Shown piece after piece: positions 1 to 7,776 of a DNA stretch of 33,451 bases. The first letter of the stretch is position 1, and each line of letters begins with the position of its first letter. Origin of the DNA: Akkermansia sp. (GTDB taxonomy: Bacteria; Verrucomicrobiota; Verrucomicrobiia; Verrucomicrobiales; Akkermansiaceae); contig JAFWZG010000062.1 in assembly GCA_017517385.1 (NCBI GenBank), forward strand, positions 1-33,451, written 5' to 3'. Under the pieces are notes generated by a model. The model was not told where the DNA came from, did not search any database, and saw only the letters and a list, made by a program, of their open reading frames with translations. Position numbers and translations under genes: made by a program.

Positions 1-414
1 ATTACGAATCAGGGCAAGGTTCGATTCATGCTCTCCGAAAAAGCCTTTAATGCAAAGCTGTTCAAGGAGTTCATGCAGAGACTCATAAAGGACACCAAGC
101 GCAAAGTCTTTCTTATTGTGGATAATTTACGCGTCCATCATACGTGTTGCAACAAACTCTGGTTACAAAAAAATATCGATAGGATAGAGCTCTTTTATCT
201 GCCCAGCTATTCTCCTGACCTTAACCCGGTAGAGTTACTGAACAACGACCTCAAGACAGCACTTCATAAAGGCGAGCCAGCCAGATGCAAGGGGAAGTTG
301 AAGACCAAGGTGAGAAGGCACATGATGAAGCGGCAAAAAGAACCTCATATCGTCAAAAAGTTCTTCAAAAAATTCAGCACCGCTTATGGCGAAGAAGAGG
401 ATAAGAATGTCTGA
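1..414 (+). CDS. IS630-family transposase, C-terminal part (5' end outside window)
   Basis: The reading frame is open from base 1, so the gene starts before the window and only about the last 137 residues are seen. They form the second half of an IS630/Tc1-mariner-like DDE transposase. The second catalytic Asp lies in the IVDNLRVHH motif and the catalytic Glu in YSPDLNPVE, the usual IS630 signature. A basic tail follows. DDE transposases cut and rejoin the ends of the insertion sequence, normally at TA dinucleotides. The gene is visibly more AT-rich than the genes downstream, which fits a mobile element. I could not identify a terminal inverted repeat, because the left end is missing. Whether the transposase is intact cannot be judged from the window; the visible part has no stop or frameshift. 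Confidence 0.9.
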   Translation: MTNQGKVRFMLSEKAFNAKLFKEFMQRLIKDTKRKVFLIVDNLRVHHTCCNKLWLQKNIDRIELFYLPSYSPDLNPVELLNNDLKTALHKGEPARCKGKLKTKVRRHMMKRQKEPHIVKKFFKKFSTAYGEEEDKNV

Positions 415-480
415 TTAATTGCAGCCAGATTAATAAAACCTGTCGCTAAACTATCACATAGGTTGCTGTATGGTATTATT
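1..480 (+). mobile_element. Right part of an IS630-like insertion sequence
   Basis: The element is inferred from the transposase that ends at 414. The AT-rich stretch 415-480 probably contains the right end, but no matching left inverted repeat is available, so the right boundary is approximate. It lies just downstream of the terminator of a tRNA-Ser gene, a typical neutral landing site. Confidence 0.5.
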
Positions 481-485
481 ACCAG

Positions 486-521
486 CAAAAACCCCGCAAA
501 AGTCAGAGACTCATGCGGGGG
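486..521 (-). terminator. Rho-independent terminator of tRNA-Ser
   Basis: Read on the minus strand, a 7-bp GC-rich stem (492-498 pairing with 514-520) is followed directly by a run of five T. It lies 32 bases beyond the tRNA 3' end, as expected for a monocistronic tRNA transcript. Confidence 0.75.
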
Positions 522-552
522 TGTAAAAGTTTTACTCGGGGGATTCCGAGTA

Positions 553-640
553 CGGAGAGAGTGGGATTCGAACCCACGGTGACATCTCTGCCACGCTCGA
601 TTTCGAGTCGAGTGCCTTAGACCAACTCAGCCATCTCTCC
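553..640 (-). tRNA. tRNA-Ser (anticodon CGA)
   Basis: On the minus strand the acceptor stem GGAGAGA pairs with TCTCTCC, followed by discriminator G, which is typical of serine tRNAs. The anticodon stem CTCGA/TCGAG encloses a seven-base loop with anticodon CGA, reading UCG codons. A long variable arm is present, as in all class II serine tRNAs, and the T-arm is GTGGG-TTCGAAT-CCCAC. The 88-base gene does not encode the 3' CCA, which must be added afterwards. A strong promoter lies upstream (664-692) and a terminator downstream (486-521). Confidence 0.95.
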
Positions 641-663
641 TTTGCAAGGAAGCGTGCGGGGTG

Positions 664-692
664 ATTATGAGGGTGAGGCGAGCTGATGTCAA
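664..692 (-). promoter_or_regulatory. Strong sigma70-like promoter for tRNA-Ser
   Basis: On the minus strand a perfect -35 box TTGACA (692-687) is separated by 17 bases from a -10 box CATAAT (669-664). The predicted start lies about 17 bases before the mature tRNA 5' end. This is the closest to consensus of the promoters seen in the window. Confidence 0.8.
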
Positions 693-724
693 GTCCTTTT
701 TATGTGAGTATATAGCATTTCTGC

Positions 725-753
725 TTGAGAATGGGTGAGAAATGTGCTAAAAG
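725..753 (+). promoter_or_regulatory. Sigma70-like promoter upstream of the 795 gene
   Basis: TTGAGA (725-730), a 17-base spacer and TAAAAG (748-753). The predicted transcription start near 760 lies downstream of the earliest in-frame GTG (735), which supports the ATG at 795 as the true start. Confidence 0.55.
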
Positions 754-794
754 ATGTTGGCGGGGAAGGAGCCCGGAGTGAAAAATACGCAGAT

Positions 795-1850
795 ATGAAG
801 ATGAAGAATGTATTCAGAGCAACGCTGAGCATGCTGGCCATGGCCGGCAGCGCTGCAGCATTAGAGGTAACGGACATACCGGCTGAGATATTCAGCCGTG
901 AGTATGCAGATGCCCATTTCACGAAGGACTATGAATATAGGCTTCTGGAGGACAACAGTGTGCGCCGCATATGGAAGGCAGATGGCTACACGCTGATTGC
1001 GGATTTTGACATTCGAAGTTCGAAGGTGATATGCGTGTTTGTGGATTATGAGCCGGCGGCGTCCCGTAGCGTGGCTCAGGAGCACGCACGGCACTTGGTG
1101 GCCGGTCGTAATGAAGGCGTGCAGTGGGGGAATACTCGCAGCGAGGCTGTGCAGCGCGTGGGGCTTCCGAAAGCTCGCCGCTTCATGGAGCTGACGGATG
1201 GTAGCTACATCTTCTGGGAGTCCAACTCCGCACGTGTGAATAACTGTGACCGCCTCTGCTGGTTTGCCGGAAAGCCGAAGGCTGACCGCATGGCTGTGGG
1301 GAACCTCTCTGCTACCAGTGGCCGTACGGCCCTGGGTAGCACGAGTATGAGCGGTGTGCATTCTTCGTTGAAATCAGATGAGGAGCGCCGTAGGGAAATT
1401 CAACCTCGCCCGGTGGAGGTGCCGCAAGATCTTGCTATGGAGGATGAGCCCGCGGCAACACCGAGAGAATCCGCTAGCACAGATACTCAGCCCGCTGCTA
1501 GACCGCGCCCCGCTACGCCACGTCCTACTAGACCGCGCCCTGAATCTACCGCCGCTACGTCCGCAAGCACACCTTCGAGCGTGGCTACAACGCCGCGCCC
1601 TGAGCCTGCCGCTTCTGCGCCTGAAACCACTACTGTGACTGCACCTGCTGCTGAGGAAGCAGAGCCAGCCAGTAATGTGCTGGCCCTCATTGGCATTAAG
1701 GTGGAGGATAAGGTGATGTATTACATTCTGGGTGGTGTGGGTGTGCTGCTGCTTATCATTATCTGGAATGCCATCAGTGCGGCTCGCCGTCGTGCTCGGC
1801 AAAGGGCTCAGTTTGAGGCTCTGCTGAATGGCGATGATGAGGAAGATTGA
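795..1850 (+). CDS. Exported or membrane-anchored protein of unknown function with Pro/Ala/Thr-rich linker
   Basis: 351 residues; no family is recognised with confidence. A signal peptide covers about residues 1-23, with an AlaAla cleavage region before LEVTDIP. A folded domain follows to about residue 180. It contains a stretch (GNTRSEAVQRVGLPK, then DGSYIFWES) that loosely recalls the SmpA/BamE-like 'G-T-xx-EV-xx-lG-P ... W' pattern, but this is only a suggestion. Residues of about 215-300 are a low-complexity linker of Pro, Arg, Ala, Thr and Ser with repeated PRP units. A single transmembrane helix (about 307-327, GGVGVLLLIII core) and a very basic then acidic tail end the protein. The ATG at 795 is chosen because it opens directly into the signal peptide and lies after the predicted promoter. 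It precedes a lipoprotein gene and ftsA, but no functional link is demonstrated. Confidence 0.8.
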   Translation: MKMKNVFRATLSMLAMAGSAAALEVTDIPAEIFSREYADAHFTKDYEYRLLEDNSVRRIWKADGYTLIADFDIRSSKVICVFVDYEPAASRSVAQEHARHLVAGRNEGVQWGNTRSEAVQRVGLPKARRFMELTDGSYIFWESNSARVNNCDRLCWFAGKPKADRMAVGNLSATSGRTALGSTSMSGVHSSLKSDEERRREIQPRPVEVPQDLAMEDEPAATPRESASTDTQPAARPRPATPRPTRPRPESTAATSASTPSSVATTPRPEPAASAPETTTVTAPAAEEAEPASNVLALIGIKVEDKVMYYILGGVGVLLLIIIWNAISAARRRARQRAQFEALLNGDDEED

Positions 1851-1907
1851 AATTGAAGCCCCAAAGTCATCCCTCGCAGCGGCGGGGGACTAAGCCACGA
1901 AAATAGC

Positions 1908-1936
1908 TTGACCTAAATCCCGGAAAGAGGTAGAAA
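1908..1936 (+). promoter_or_regulatory. Sigma70-like promoter immediately before the 1947 lipoprotein gene
   Basis: TTGACC (1908-1913), 17-base spacer, TAGAAA (1931-1936). Only ten bases separate the -10 box from the ATG, so the transcript would have a leader of about 4 bases. Confidence 0.65.
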
Positions 1937-1946
1937 ATAAGTATTC

Positions 1947-2462
1947 ATGTTCAGGAAAATATTCATTGGAGCCATGGCCTGCTTGATGCTGTGCCAGTGT
2001 AATACCCTTAAGTCTGACTGCGAGGCTTTGAGGCAGCGCGAGGCAGAGATTGCACAGGAGGCGCGCGGAGATTACTACATAGGCCGCCGCTATGAGATAC
2101 CGTATACCCGCTTTTGGGGGTATATGCGTAAGCCGGGGCAGAGCTGGCGCGAGGCGAAGCTGGTGATGATGGATGAGCGCCTTTGCCGTACGCCTGATCG
2201 TGGCATGGAGCCTCCCGTGCCTGGTGCCGTGTATGGTACTGATAATAACGTGGAATACATTATTAAGGGCTCGTACACAGGCAAGAACGCCTATGATCCT
2301 AGTACGAATCAGGTGCTACCGATGTTCCGCCCCACGAGCTTCACGGTGCGTAATCGCCAGCCCGGGTTCCTGTTCGTTCCTTCCGAGGAGTATGAGGAGG
2401 AGCGCGTTACTTTGCGCCCTTCCATTATGCCGCCACCTCAATCATGCGCTCAATATCGTTAA
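1947..2462 (+). CDS. Small putative lipoprotein of unknown function
   Basis: 171 residues. The N-terminus has two basic residues, a short hydrophobic stretch and cysteines at 12, 16 and 18. The run LMLCQC is compatible with a signal-peptidase II lipobox, with Cys16 or Cys18 as the lipidated residue. The mature part is rich in Arg, Tyr and Pro with a Tyr/Arg-rich stretch (YYIGRRYEIPYTRFWGYM). No known family is recognised. It has its own promoter with an almost absent leader, and it lies 99 bases upstream of ftsA. It is probably an outer- or inner-membrane lipoprotein facing the periplasm. The location is inferred only from the lipobox. Confidence 0.75.
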   Translation: MFRKIFIGAMACLMLCQCNTLKSDCEALRQREAEIAQEARGDYYIGRRYEIPYTRFWGYMRKPGQSWREAKLVMMDERLCRTPDRGMEPPVPGAVYGTDNNVEYIIKGSYTGKNAYDPSTNQVLPMFRPTSFTVRNRQPGFLFVPSEEYEEERVTLRPSIMPPPQSCAQYR

Positions 2463-2561
2463 TATGACGCGTATTTCTCGCGCAGCTTAAGCTATAATCT
2501 GATAGAATAGCGCTAGACAGTCTTTTCTCCCTTCTTTTTATACCTCAGAAAATTTTTCAGT

Positions 2562-3776
2562 ATGGCACAGTCAAAAATTCTCGTAGGCCTTGAAATAGGT
2601 ACATCTAAGACGTGTATGGTGGTGGGCGAAATCCGCCCGGATGCCACCGCAACCATTATCGGTGTGGGTGAGGTACCCAGTGCCGGTGTGCAGAAAGGTG
2701 AGATTGTGGATCAGAGCATGGCACGCCAGTGCGTGTGTGATGCTTGGCAGATTGCTCAGGATCACGCGGAAGTGGATATCATGAATGTGTTCCTCTCTGT
2801 TACAGGTGAGCACATTATCGGTGAGAACTGCCAAGGCTCCTATCGCCTGCCTGATGATGAGGATATCATTGAGGATGTGCATGTGCAGCTAGCTAAGGAG
2901 AAGGCCGAGAAGGCAGAGATACCTGCGGATCGCTTTGCGGTGAACCGTGAGCTGGGTAACTTCTCCATTGATAACCGCGAGGCTTCCCGCCACCCGGTGG
3001 GCCTCACCGGCCGTACGTTGGATGTGAACTGCCACGTGATGCACGGCATCCGCACCCGCCTGCAGAATTCTCTGCTTTGCGTGCGTCAGGTGCCGCTGGA
3101 GATTGAGGATTTGGTGTTTGCTCCGCTGGCTACGGCTCAGATGGTGCTGAACCGTCAGCAGAAGGAGGCTGGCGCACTTCTCATTGATATCGGCGGCGGT
3201 ACGTCAGACTTCATTTGCTACTGTGAGGGTGATGTGGTGGCCAGTGGCTGTATTCCTGCCGGTGGTAACACGATTAACAATGATATCATTAAGCTTACGG
3301 ACCAGCCGGTGAATAAGAAGGCAGCTGAGGTGCTCAAGTGCACGGAGGGTAATGCCTTTGGTGATATTAAGGACGTTTCCCGCGCTCATTACAAGAGCGA
3401 TTTGGGCATGCATGATGTTTCCATTCCCCGCGGTGATTTGAACCGCATTATCCGTGATCGCCTTGCGAACATTCTGGTGCGAGTCGGTAAGCGTATTCCT
3501 GAGGATGTGTGGAAGCGCAATGGCATGAGTGTGTACCTCTCCGGTGGTACCAGCCTCATGCGCGGTCTGGACCAGCTTGCCCAGCACATTTACGGCGTGC
3601 CTGTGCACCAGCCCACTCCACAGCCGGAAGGGCAGAACCACTCATACTTGGCGGACCCTCGCTATTGTACGGCTATTGGCCTTATCCGCTTTGCTCAGCG
3701 TTATGATGATGAGGCGGTTCAAGGCGGCTCTCCCGGTTGGTTGCAGCGCCTTCTGCGTATGTTCCGCCGCCGCTAA
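2562..3776 (+). CDS. ftsA: Cell division protein FtsA
   Basis: 404 residues, an actin-fold ATPase that anchors FtsZ filaments to the membrane and recruits the divisome. The phosphate-1 motif GLEIGTSKTC is at about residue 9. The phosphate-2 motif LLIDIGGGTSDF is at about 207, and the adenosine motif VYLSGGTSLMRG is near 325. The SHS2-type 1C domain occupies the region between the first two motifs. The C-terminus (GWLQRLLRMFRRR) is a short amphipathic, Arg-rich helix, the membrane-targeting sequence expected in FtsA. The gap to ftsZ is 62 bases, so the two are probably co-transcribed. Possible -10 boxes are TATAAT at 2493 and TAGAAT at 2503, but I see no convincing -35 box. There is no Shine-Dalgarno sequence. 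No other division or cell-wall cluster gene lies next to it. Confidence 0.93.
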   Translation: MAQSKILVGLEIGTSKTCMVVGEIRPDATATIIGVGEVPSAGVQKGEIVDQSMARQCVCDAWQIAQDHAEVDIMNVFLSVTGEHIIGENCQGSYRLPDDEDIIEDVHVQLAKEKAEKAEIPADRFAVNRELGNFSIDNREASRHPVGLTGRTLDVNCHVMHGIRTRLQNSLLCVRQVPLEIEDLVFAPLATAQMVLNRQQKEAGALLIDIGGGTSDFICYCEGDVVASGCIPAGGNTINNDIIKLTDQPVNKKAAEVLKCTEGNAFGDIKDVSRAHYKSDLGMHDVSIPRGDLNRIIRDRLANILVRVGKRIPEDVWKRNGMSVYLSGGTSLMRGLDQLAQHIYGVPVHQPTPQPEGQNHSYLADPRYCTAIGLIRFAQRYDDEAVQGGSPGWLQRLLRMFRRR

Positions 3777-3838
3777 GCCGGTGCCTGACAGTCTCGCCGC
3801 ACAGCTCATTTATACACCTCTCACACTCTCACAAAGCT

Positions 3839-5305
3839 ATGCTTCCCTATCAGACAATACCGCAGAAAGAAGACGGTATCGCCATTGTGGGCATCGGCGG
3901 TGCCGGTGCCAATATCCTGCAGTGTTTTGCAGGCTCCAGTGCAAATAATGTGCACCTCTACACCATGTCGCTTGATGAGCGCGTGGGCCGCTCCTGCGGG
4001 AGTAATGTGGAGTTTGTGCAGCTGGGTGGTGGTCTGAACCACGGCTTAGGTTCCGGTGGCGACCCCTCAGTGGGCGCGCAGGCTGCTGAGGAAAGTGGGA
4101 GCGAAATTGAGCGTATGCTGAAGGATGTGCGCCTGCTGGTGCTGGTGGCTGGCTTGGGTGGTGGCACCGGTTCCGGTGCAGCGCCTGTACTGGCTGCGAA
4201 GGCCCGTGAGGCCGGCTTATTCTTGGTGTCCGTGCTGGTGATGCCTTTCGGTTTTGAAGGTAAGCGCCGCCGCCAGCAGGCTGAAGAAGCGCTGGAGGAG
4301 GTATCACGCCTGAGTGATATCGTCTTCTGCTTTGAGAATGATTACATGGAGGAGCTTTTCCGCAATCGCTCCGGTGCTCGTGCTGTCTTTGAGGAGGTGG
4401 ATCGTATCCTCGCTCGCGCCACGGCTTCTGTGCCCATGTTGGCATCCTCTCCGGGCTTCATTAACCTGGGCTTGGATGAGCTCGCTACAGCGCTCGAGAA
4501 TAATGATTCACGCTGTCTCTTTGGTCTCGGTAGCGGTTACGGGCCGGACCGCGCCATGGCTGCCGCGCAATCTGTGCTGGAGTCACCGCTGGTGGCGTAC
4601 CACGGGGCTCTTTCATATGCCCGCACGGTAATAGTACACATTGCCGGTGGTGATTCCATGTCCATCACGGAGATTCGCACTATCATGGAGCGTATCCGCA
4701 AGGGGCTTGCAAGTGATGATGTGAATATTTTCTTCGGTACCACGGTGAAGCCTCATTTGGGAGATGAACTGCGCGTTACCCTGATAGCCTCTATTGATGC
4801 GGAGGAGTTCAAGGAGGCTCTTGCTGCAGGACCTGAGCAGGAGGAAGAGGTTGCAGAAGAAGCTCCTGAGGAGACCCCCGATGAGCTTCAGGAGGAGTCC
4901 GAAGCAGAGCCTGATGAGGACGCCGAAATGGTGGAACCAGAGGCCACGGAGGAAGCCGAGGCGGAAGAACTGACTGAGCCTGCCGAGGCAGAGCAGGAGA
5001 TTTATGATGAGGAGGAGCCAGCGCAAGAGGTGGCTGAGGCGGAACAGGAAGAACCTGTGGATTATGTGCCTTCCTTTAATCGCCAGCCTGTGATGCACCA
5101 GCCTGAGCTCATGCCTGCCATGCAGGCCTCGGGGGATGCTGATGATATGGATGACGCCGAGTCCGGCCCCTTCTTTACGGAGGGCAATGAGGACGGTGGC
5201 TTCATGCAGTTCTCACGCCGCTGGGCCACTCCTTCTTCAGAGGATGATTTGGACACGCCTCCGGAAGTATCCTTCAATGATTTGCGCGGTATGTTCCGCC
5301 GCTAA
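3839..5305 (+). CDS. ftsZ: Cell division protein FtsZ, divergent, with long acidic linker
   Basis: 488 residues, the tubulin-like GTPase that forms the Z ring. Near the N-terminus is a GGAGAN nucleotide-binding loop. The tubulin signature GGGTGSGAAP is at about residues 107-116, and PFGFEGKRR matches the usual PFxFEGKxR segment. The C-terminal domain keeps the FFGTTVKP and DELRVT motifs. The T7 loop is unusual: the normal N-x-D-x-x-D reads N209-L-G-L-D-E214, so the two catalytic Asp positions hold Gly and Glu. About residues 333-410 form a strongly acidic Glu/Asp/Ala/Pro linker. The tail ends in VSFNDLRGMFRR instead of the common D-I-P-x-F-L-R peptide. The ATG at 3839 is chosen because upstream in-frame starts lie inside ftsA and give a non-FtsZ extension. 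A terminator follows at once. Confidence 0.93.
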   Translation: MLPYQTIPQKEDGIAIVGIGGAGANILQCFAGSSANNVHLYTMSLDERVGRSCGSNVEFVQLGGGLNHGLGSGGDPSVGAQAAEESGSEIERMLKDVRLLVLVAGLGGGTGSGAAPVLAAKAREAGLFLVSVLVMPFGFEGKRRRQQAEEALEEVSRLSDIVFCFENDYMEELFRNRSGARAVFEEVDRILARATASVPMLASSPGFINLGLDELATALENNDSRCLFGLGSGYGPDRAMAAAQSVLESPLVAYHGALSYARTVIVHIAGGDSMSITEIRTIMERIRKGLASDDVNIFFGTTVKPHLGDELRVTLIASIDAEEFKEALAAGPEQEEEVAEEAPEETPDELQEESEAEPDEDAEMVEPEATEEAEAEELTEPAEAEQEIYDEEEPAQEVAEAEQEEPVDYVPSFNRQPVMHQPELMPAMQASGDADDMDDAESGPFFTEGNEDGGFMQFSRRWATPSSEDDLDTPPEVSFNDLRGMFRR

Positions 5306-5313
5306 TTGCAATG

Positions 5314-5339
5314 AAAAAGGCCGCGTTTGCGGCCTTTTT
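5314..5339. terminator. Bidirectional terminator between ftsZ and the ABC transporter genes
   Basis: Five A, a perfect 6-bp GC stem (5319-5324 with 5329-5334) around a four-base loop, then five T. The symmetric A and T runs make it usable on both strands. It serves the convergent ftsZ (+) and ABC ATPase (-) genes. Confidence 0.85.
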
Positions 5340-5367
5340 GGTAGCTGTGAGAAAGCGTGGAAGCGCT

Positions 5368-6105
5368 TTACATGTGGCGCAAGGCGAGGAACTCACGTAT
5401 GCGCGCGTTCTCAGAGTTTTTCAGCTCGGCGGGGGTATCATCCTCCACCACGTAGCCATCCGCCAAGAAGATGATGCGGTCCGCCAGTTCACAGGCGAAA
5501 GCAATATCATGCGAGACCACAATCATCGTCATGCCGTCCGCAGCCAGTTCGCGCATGAGGCCTTGCACTTCACCCACCATCTCGGGGTCCAGCGCGGAGG
5601 TGGGCTCGTCAAAGAGCAGAACTTCGGGGTTCATGGCGAGGGCGCGTACGATGGCCACGCGCTGCTTCTGGCCGCCTGAAAGCTGAGCGGGGTATGCCTG
5701 TGCCTTGTCCGCCAAGCCAATTCGCTCCAGCAGCTGGTGGGCTGTTTGCCGAGCTTCTTCCGGCTGCATAAGGCCGCATTTTACGGGGGCAAGGGTAATG
5801 TTATCCAGAATGTTCAGGTGGGGGAAGAGGTTGAAGTGCTGGAACACCATGCCTACGCGGCTGCGGTAGGCATTCAGCTCTTTCTCTGTGCGCCCGGGCT
5901 CCACCCCATGGAAGAGTACGCGGCCGCCATCCGGGGTTTCCAAGAAGTTCATGCAGCGCATGACGGTGCTCTTGCCGGCACCGGAGGGGCCCACAAGGAA
6001 CACCACTTCACCCTTGTGCACCTGCAGGGATACATCTTTGATGACCTGCAGCTTGCCGAAATTCTTCACCAGATTCCGTACTTCCAGTATACTGTTATCT
6101 TTCAT
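5368..6105 (-). CDS. Polar amino-acid ABC transporter ATP-binding protein (GlnQ-like)
   Basis: 245 residues, the usual length for the HisP/GlnQ family. It powers uptake of polar amino acids through the partner permease encoded just upstream. Visible motifs are Walker A GPSGAGKST, the Q-loop region GMVFQHFNLFPH, the signature LSGGQKQR, Walker B VLLFDEPTSALD and the H-loop VSHD. The NLFPH form of the Q-loop region is characteristic of amino-acid importers. The start codon overlaps the end of the upstream permease gene by 11 bases, so translation is probably coupled. The substrate cannot be told from the ATPase. The gene ends just before the shared terminator at 5314-5339. Confidence 0.93.
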   Translation of the reverse strand: MKDNSILEVRNLVKNFGKLQVIKDVSLQVHKGEVVFLVGPSGAGKSTVMRCMNFLETPDGGRVLFHGVEPGRTEKELNAYRSRVGMVFQHFNLFPHLNILDNITLAPVKCGLMQPEEARQTAHQLLERIGLADKAQAYPAQLSGGQKQRVAIVRALAMNPEVLLFDEPTSALDPEMVGEVQGLMRELAADGMTMIVVSHDIAFACELADRIIFLADGYVVEDDTPAELKNSENARIREFLALRHM

Positions 6106-7597
6106 TTTTCTTAAGTCGCAGTTCGAGTTTCTTCAGCAGGTGGCTGAGCAGGATGACCATGGAAAGGTAAATGAGGGCTACCATGAGCAGGGGCAGGAAG
6201 GCATCATAGGTTTGACTGCGGATGATATCGCCACCCTTTGTCAAATCCTGCAGGGCGATGTAACCGCAGATACTCGTCTCCTTCAGCAGAACGATGAATT
6301 CATTGCCCAGCGCCGGCAGCACGTTTTTGAAGGCCTGCGGCAGGATGACGCTACGCATTGTTGTGCCATAACCAAGGCCTAAGCTGCGGCCGGCCTCCAT
6401 CTGCCCGCGGTCAACGGACATGATACCGGAGCGGATGATTTCAGCCACATAGGCGGCAGAGTTCAGGCCGAAGGCTACGATGGCCACCAGCACCTTGCTG
6501 ATATCCACAGAACCGAAGATGACGAAGTAGATGATGAGCAGCTGTACTACTACGGGAGTGCCTCGCACCACCGTCAGGTACAGGCGGCAGAACATATCCG
6601 CTACTTTCAGGCGTCCTGTCAGGTCTGCCGTGCTGCGCACCACCGCAATCAGGAAGCCCAGCATGATGCCCATGGCAGCAGCTGTCAGTGCAATCTCAAC
6701 TGTCACCAGCAGGCCTTCCGCCAAGTAGCGCCAGCGCTCGTTCTTCACGAAGTCCACGTGGAAATCATCCATCAGGCGCCCGAATGCGGTATCCGCCTCC
6801 TGATTCATCTCAGGAGTGTTTTCGCGCATGCGTTTTTCAATGATGGCAGCCAGAGTGCCATCCGCCTCCATGGCGTCCAGTGAGGCGTTAATCATGTTCA
6901 GCAGCTCTGTGTTCCCTTTCTGGAGGGCCATGGCGTACTTTTCTTCCACCACCGGCGTGGGCAGGATTATCAGCCCGCGGCTGCCCGCTACATGGTTTTC
7001 TGCAGGCGCGTTATCCAGCACCACGGCGTCCAGCTTACCGGCGCTCATGGCGGAGATGGCCAGTGCGCCGTTCGTGAAGCGTTCCGGGTTGCTGCATATG
7101 TGCTCGGTGACGTGGGTGTCACCGGAGGAGCCGTGCTGTACGCCCACTCGCACATTTGCCAAATCCTCCGGGCCTTTGATGGGAGAGCCTTCCGGTACAA
7201 TGATGACCTGACGCGCGCCCGAGTAGCTGCGAGTGAAATCCACCTGGCGCTTGCGGTCTTCCGTCACGGTGAGGCCGGAGGCCACGAGATCCACCTTGCC
7301 GGTCTGGACGGCGGTGATGATGGAATCAAAGGCCATGTCCTCGAGCTTGAATTGCACGTTGTTGCGGCGGCCGATTTCATTGAGGATATCCACATCGATG
7401 CCGACGATTTCCGTGCCTTGATAGAACTCATACGGGGGGAAGGTGGCTTCCATGGCCACCGTGTAGGTGGGCATGCTGCTTTCCTCATCGCGGCAGCTGC
7501 TGAGCATGAGTGCTGCCATTATGACAATTAACAGGCTTAGGCTCCGTATCAGTATAGATTGTGACACAGCCTCGGCCTTTGCTCTCCAAGTGTTCAT
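6095..7597 (-). CDS. Fused solute-binding protein and permease of a polar amino-acid ABC importer
   Basis: 500 residues combining two functions that are normally separate genes. A signal/anchor segment (about 17-34) ends in LMLSSC, a possible lipobox, followed by an SBP_bac_3 domain to about residue 260. That domain has TFPPYEF, GIDVDILNEIG, DLVASGLT and DFTRSYSGARQ, all typical of periplasmic amino-acid-binding proteins. The C-terminal half is a HisM/GlnP-type permease with several membrane helices and the EAA loop EAGRSLGLGYGTTMRSVILPQAF broadly matching the family pattern. The ATG at 7597 is preferred over in-frame starts at 7618 and 7636, because a promoter (7605-7632) overlaps those. This start also puts the hydrophobic signal at the N-terminus. 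The stop overlaps the ATPase gene by 11 bases. The permease would presumably form a homodimer. Confidence 0.9.
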   Translation of the reverse strand: MNTWRAKAEAVSQSILIRSLSLLIVIMAALMLSSCRDEESSMPTYTVAMEATFPPYEFYQGTEIVGIDVDILNEIGRRNNVQFKLEDMAFDSIITAVQTGKVDLVASGLTVTEDRKRQVDFTRSYSGARQVIIVPEGSPIKGPEDLANVRVGVQHGSSGDTHVTEHICSNPERFTNGALAISAMSAGKLDAVVLDNAPAENHVAGSRGLIILPTPVVEEKYAMALQKGNTELLNMINASLDAMEADGTLAAIIEKRMRENTPEMNQEADTAFGRLMDDFHVDFVKNERWRYLAEGLLVTVEIALTAAAMGIMLGFLIAVVRSTADLTGRLKVADMFCRLYLTVVRGTPVVVQLLIIYFVIFGSVDISKVLVAIVAFGLNSAAYVAEIIRSGIMSVDRGQMEAGRSLGLGYGTTMRSVILPQAFKNVLPALGNEFIVLLKETSICGYIALQDLTKGGDIIRSQTYDAFLPLLMVALIYLSMVILLSHLLKKLELRLKKNER

Positions 7598-7604
7598 GTG
7601 TGCG

Positions 7605-7632
7605 AGGATACCATACATCGTTCTGAATGCAA
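7605..7632 (-). promoter_or_regulatory. Sigma70-like promoter of the amino-acid ABC importer genes
   Basis: On the minus strand TTGCAT (7632-7627), a 16-base spacer and TATCCT (7610-7605). The -10 box ends seven bases before the ATG at 7597, so the mRNA would start at or next to the start codon. Confidence 0.55.
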
Positions 7633-7776
7633 GCAAAATTACTTATTCTGTAGCGTAAAGGCTTATAGATGGGCAGGATTCGTGCCCTGAGGTCTGCCCA
7701 TACTGACGCGATATTCCGCCCCTCTCAGTTATTTTTGACTATGCAAGTAACAGGTGATGTGCTAAATTATAAGCAC

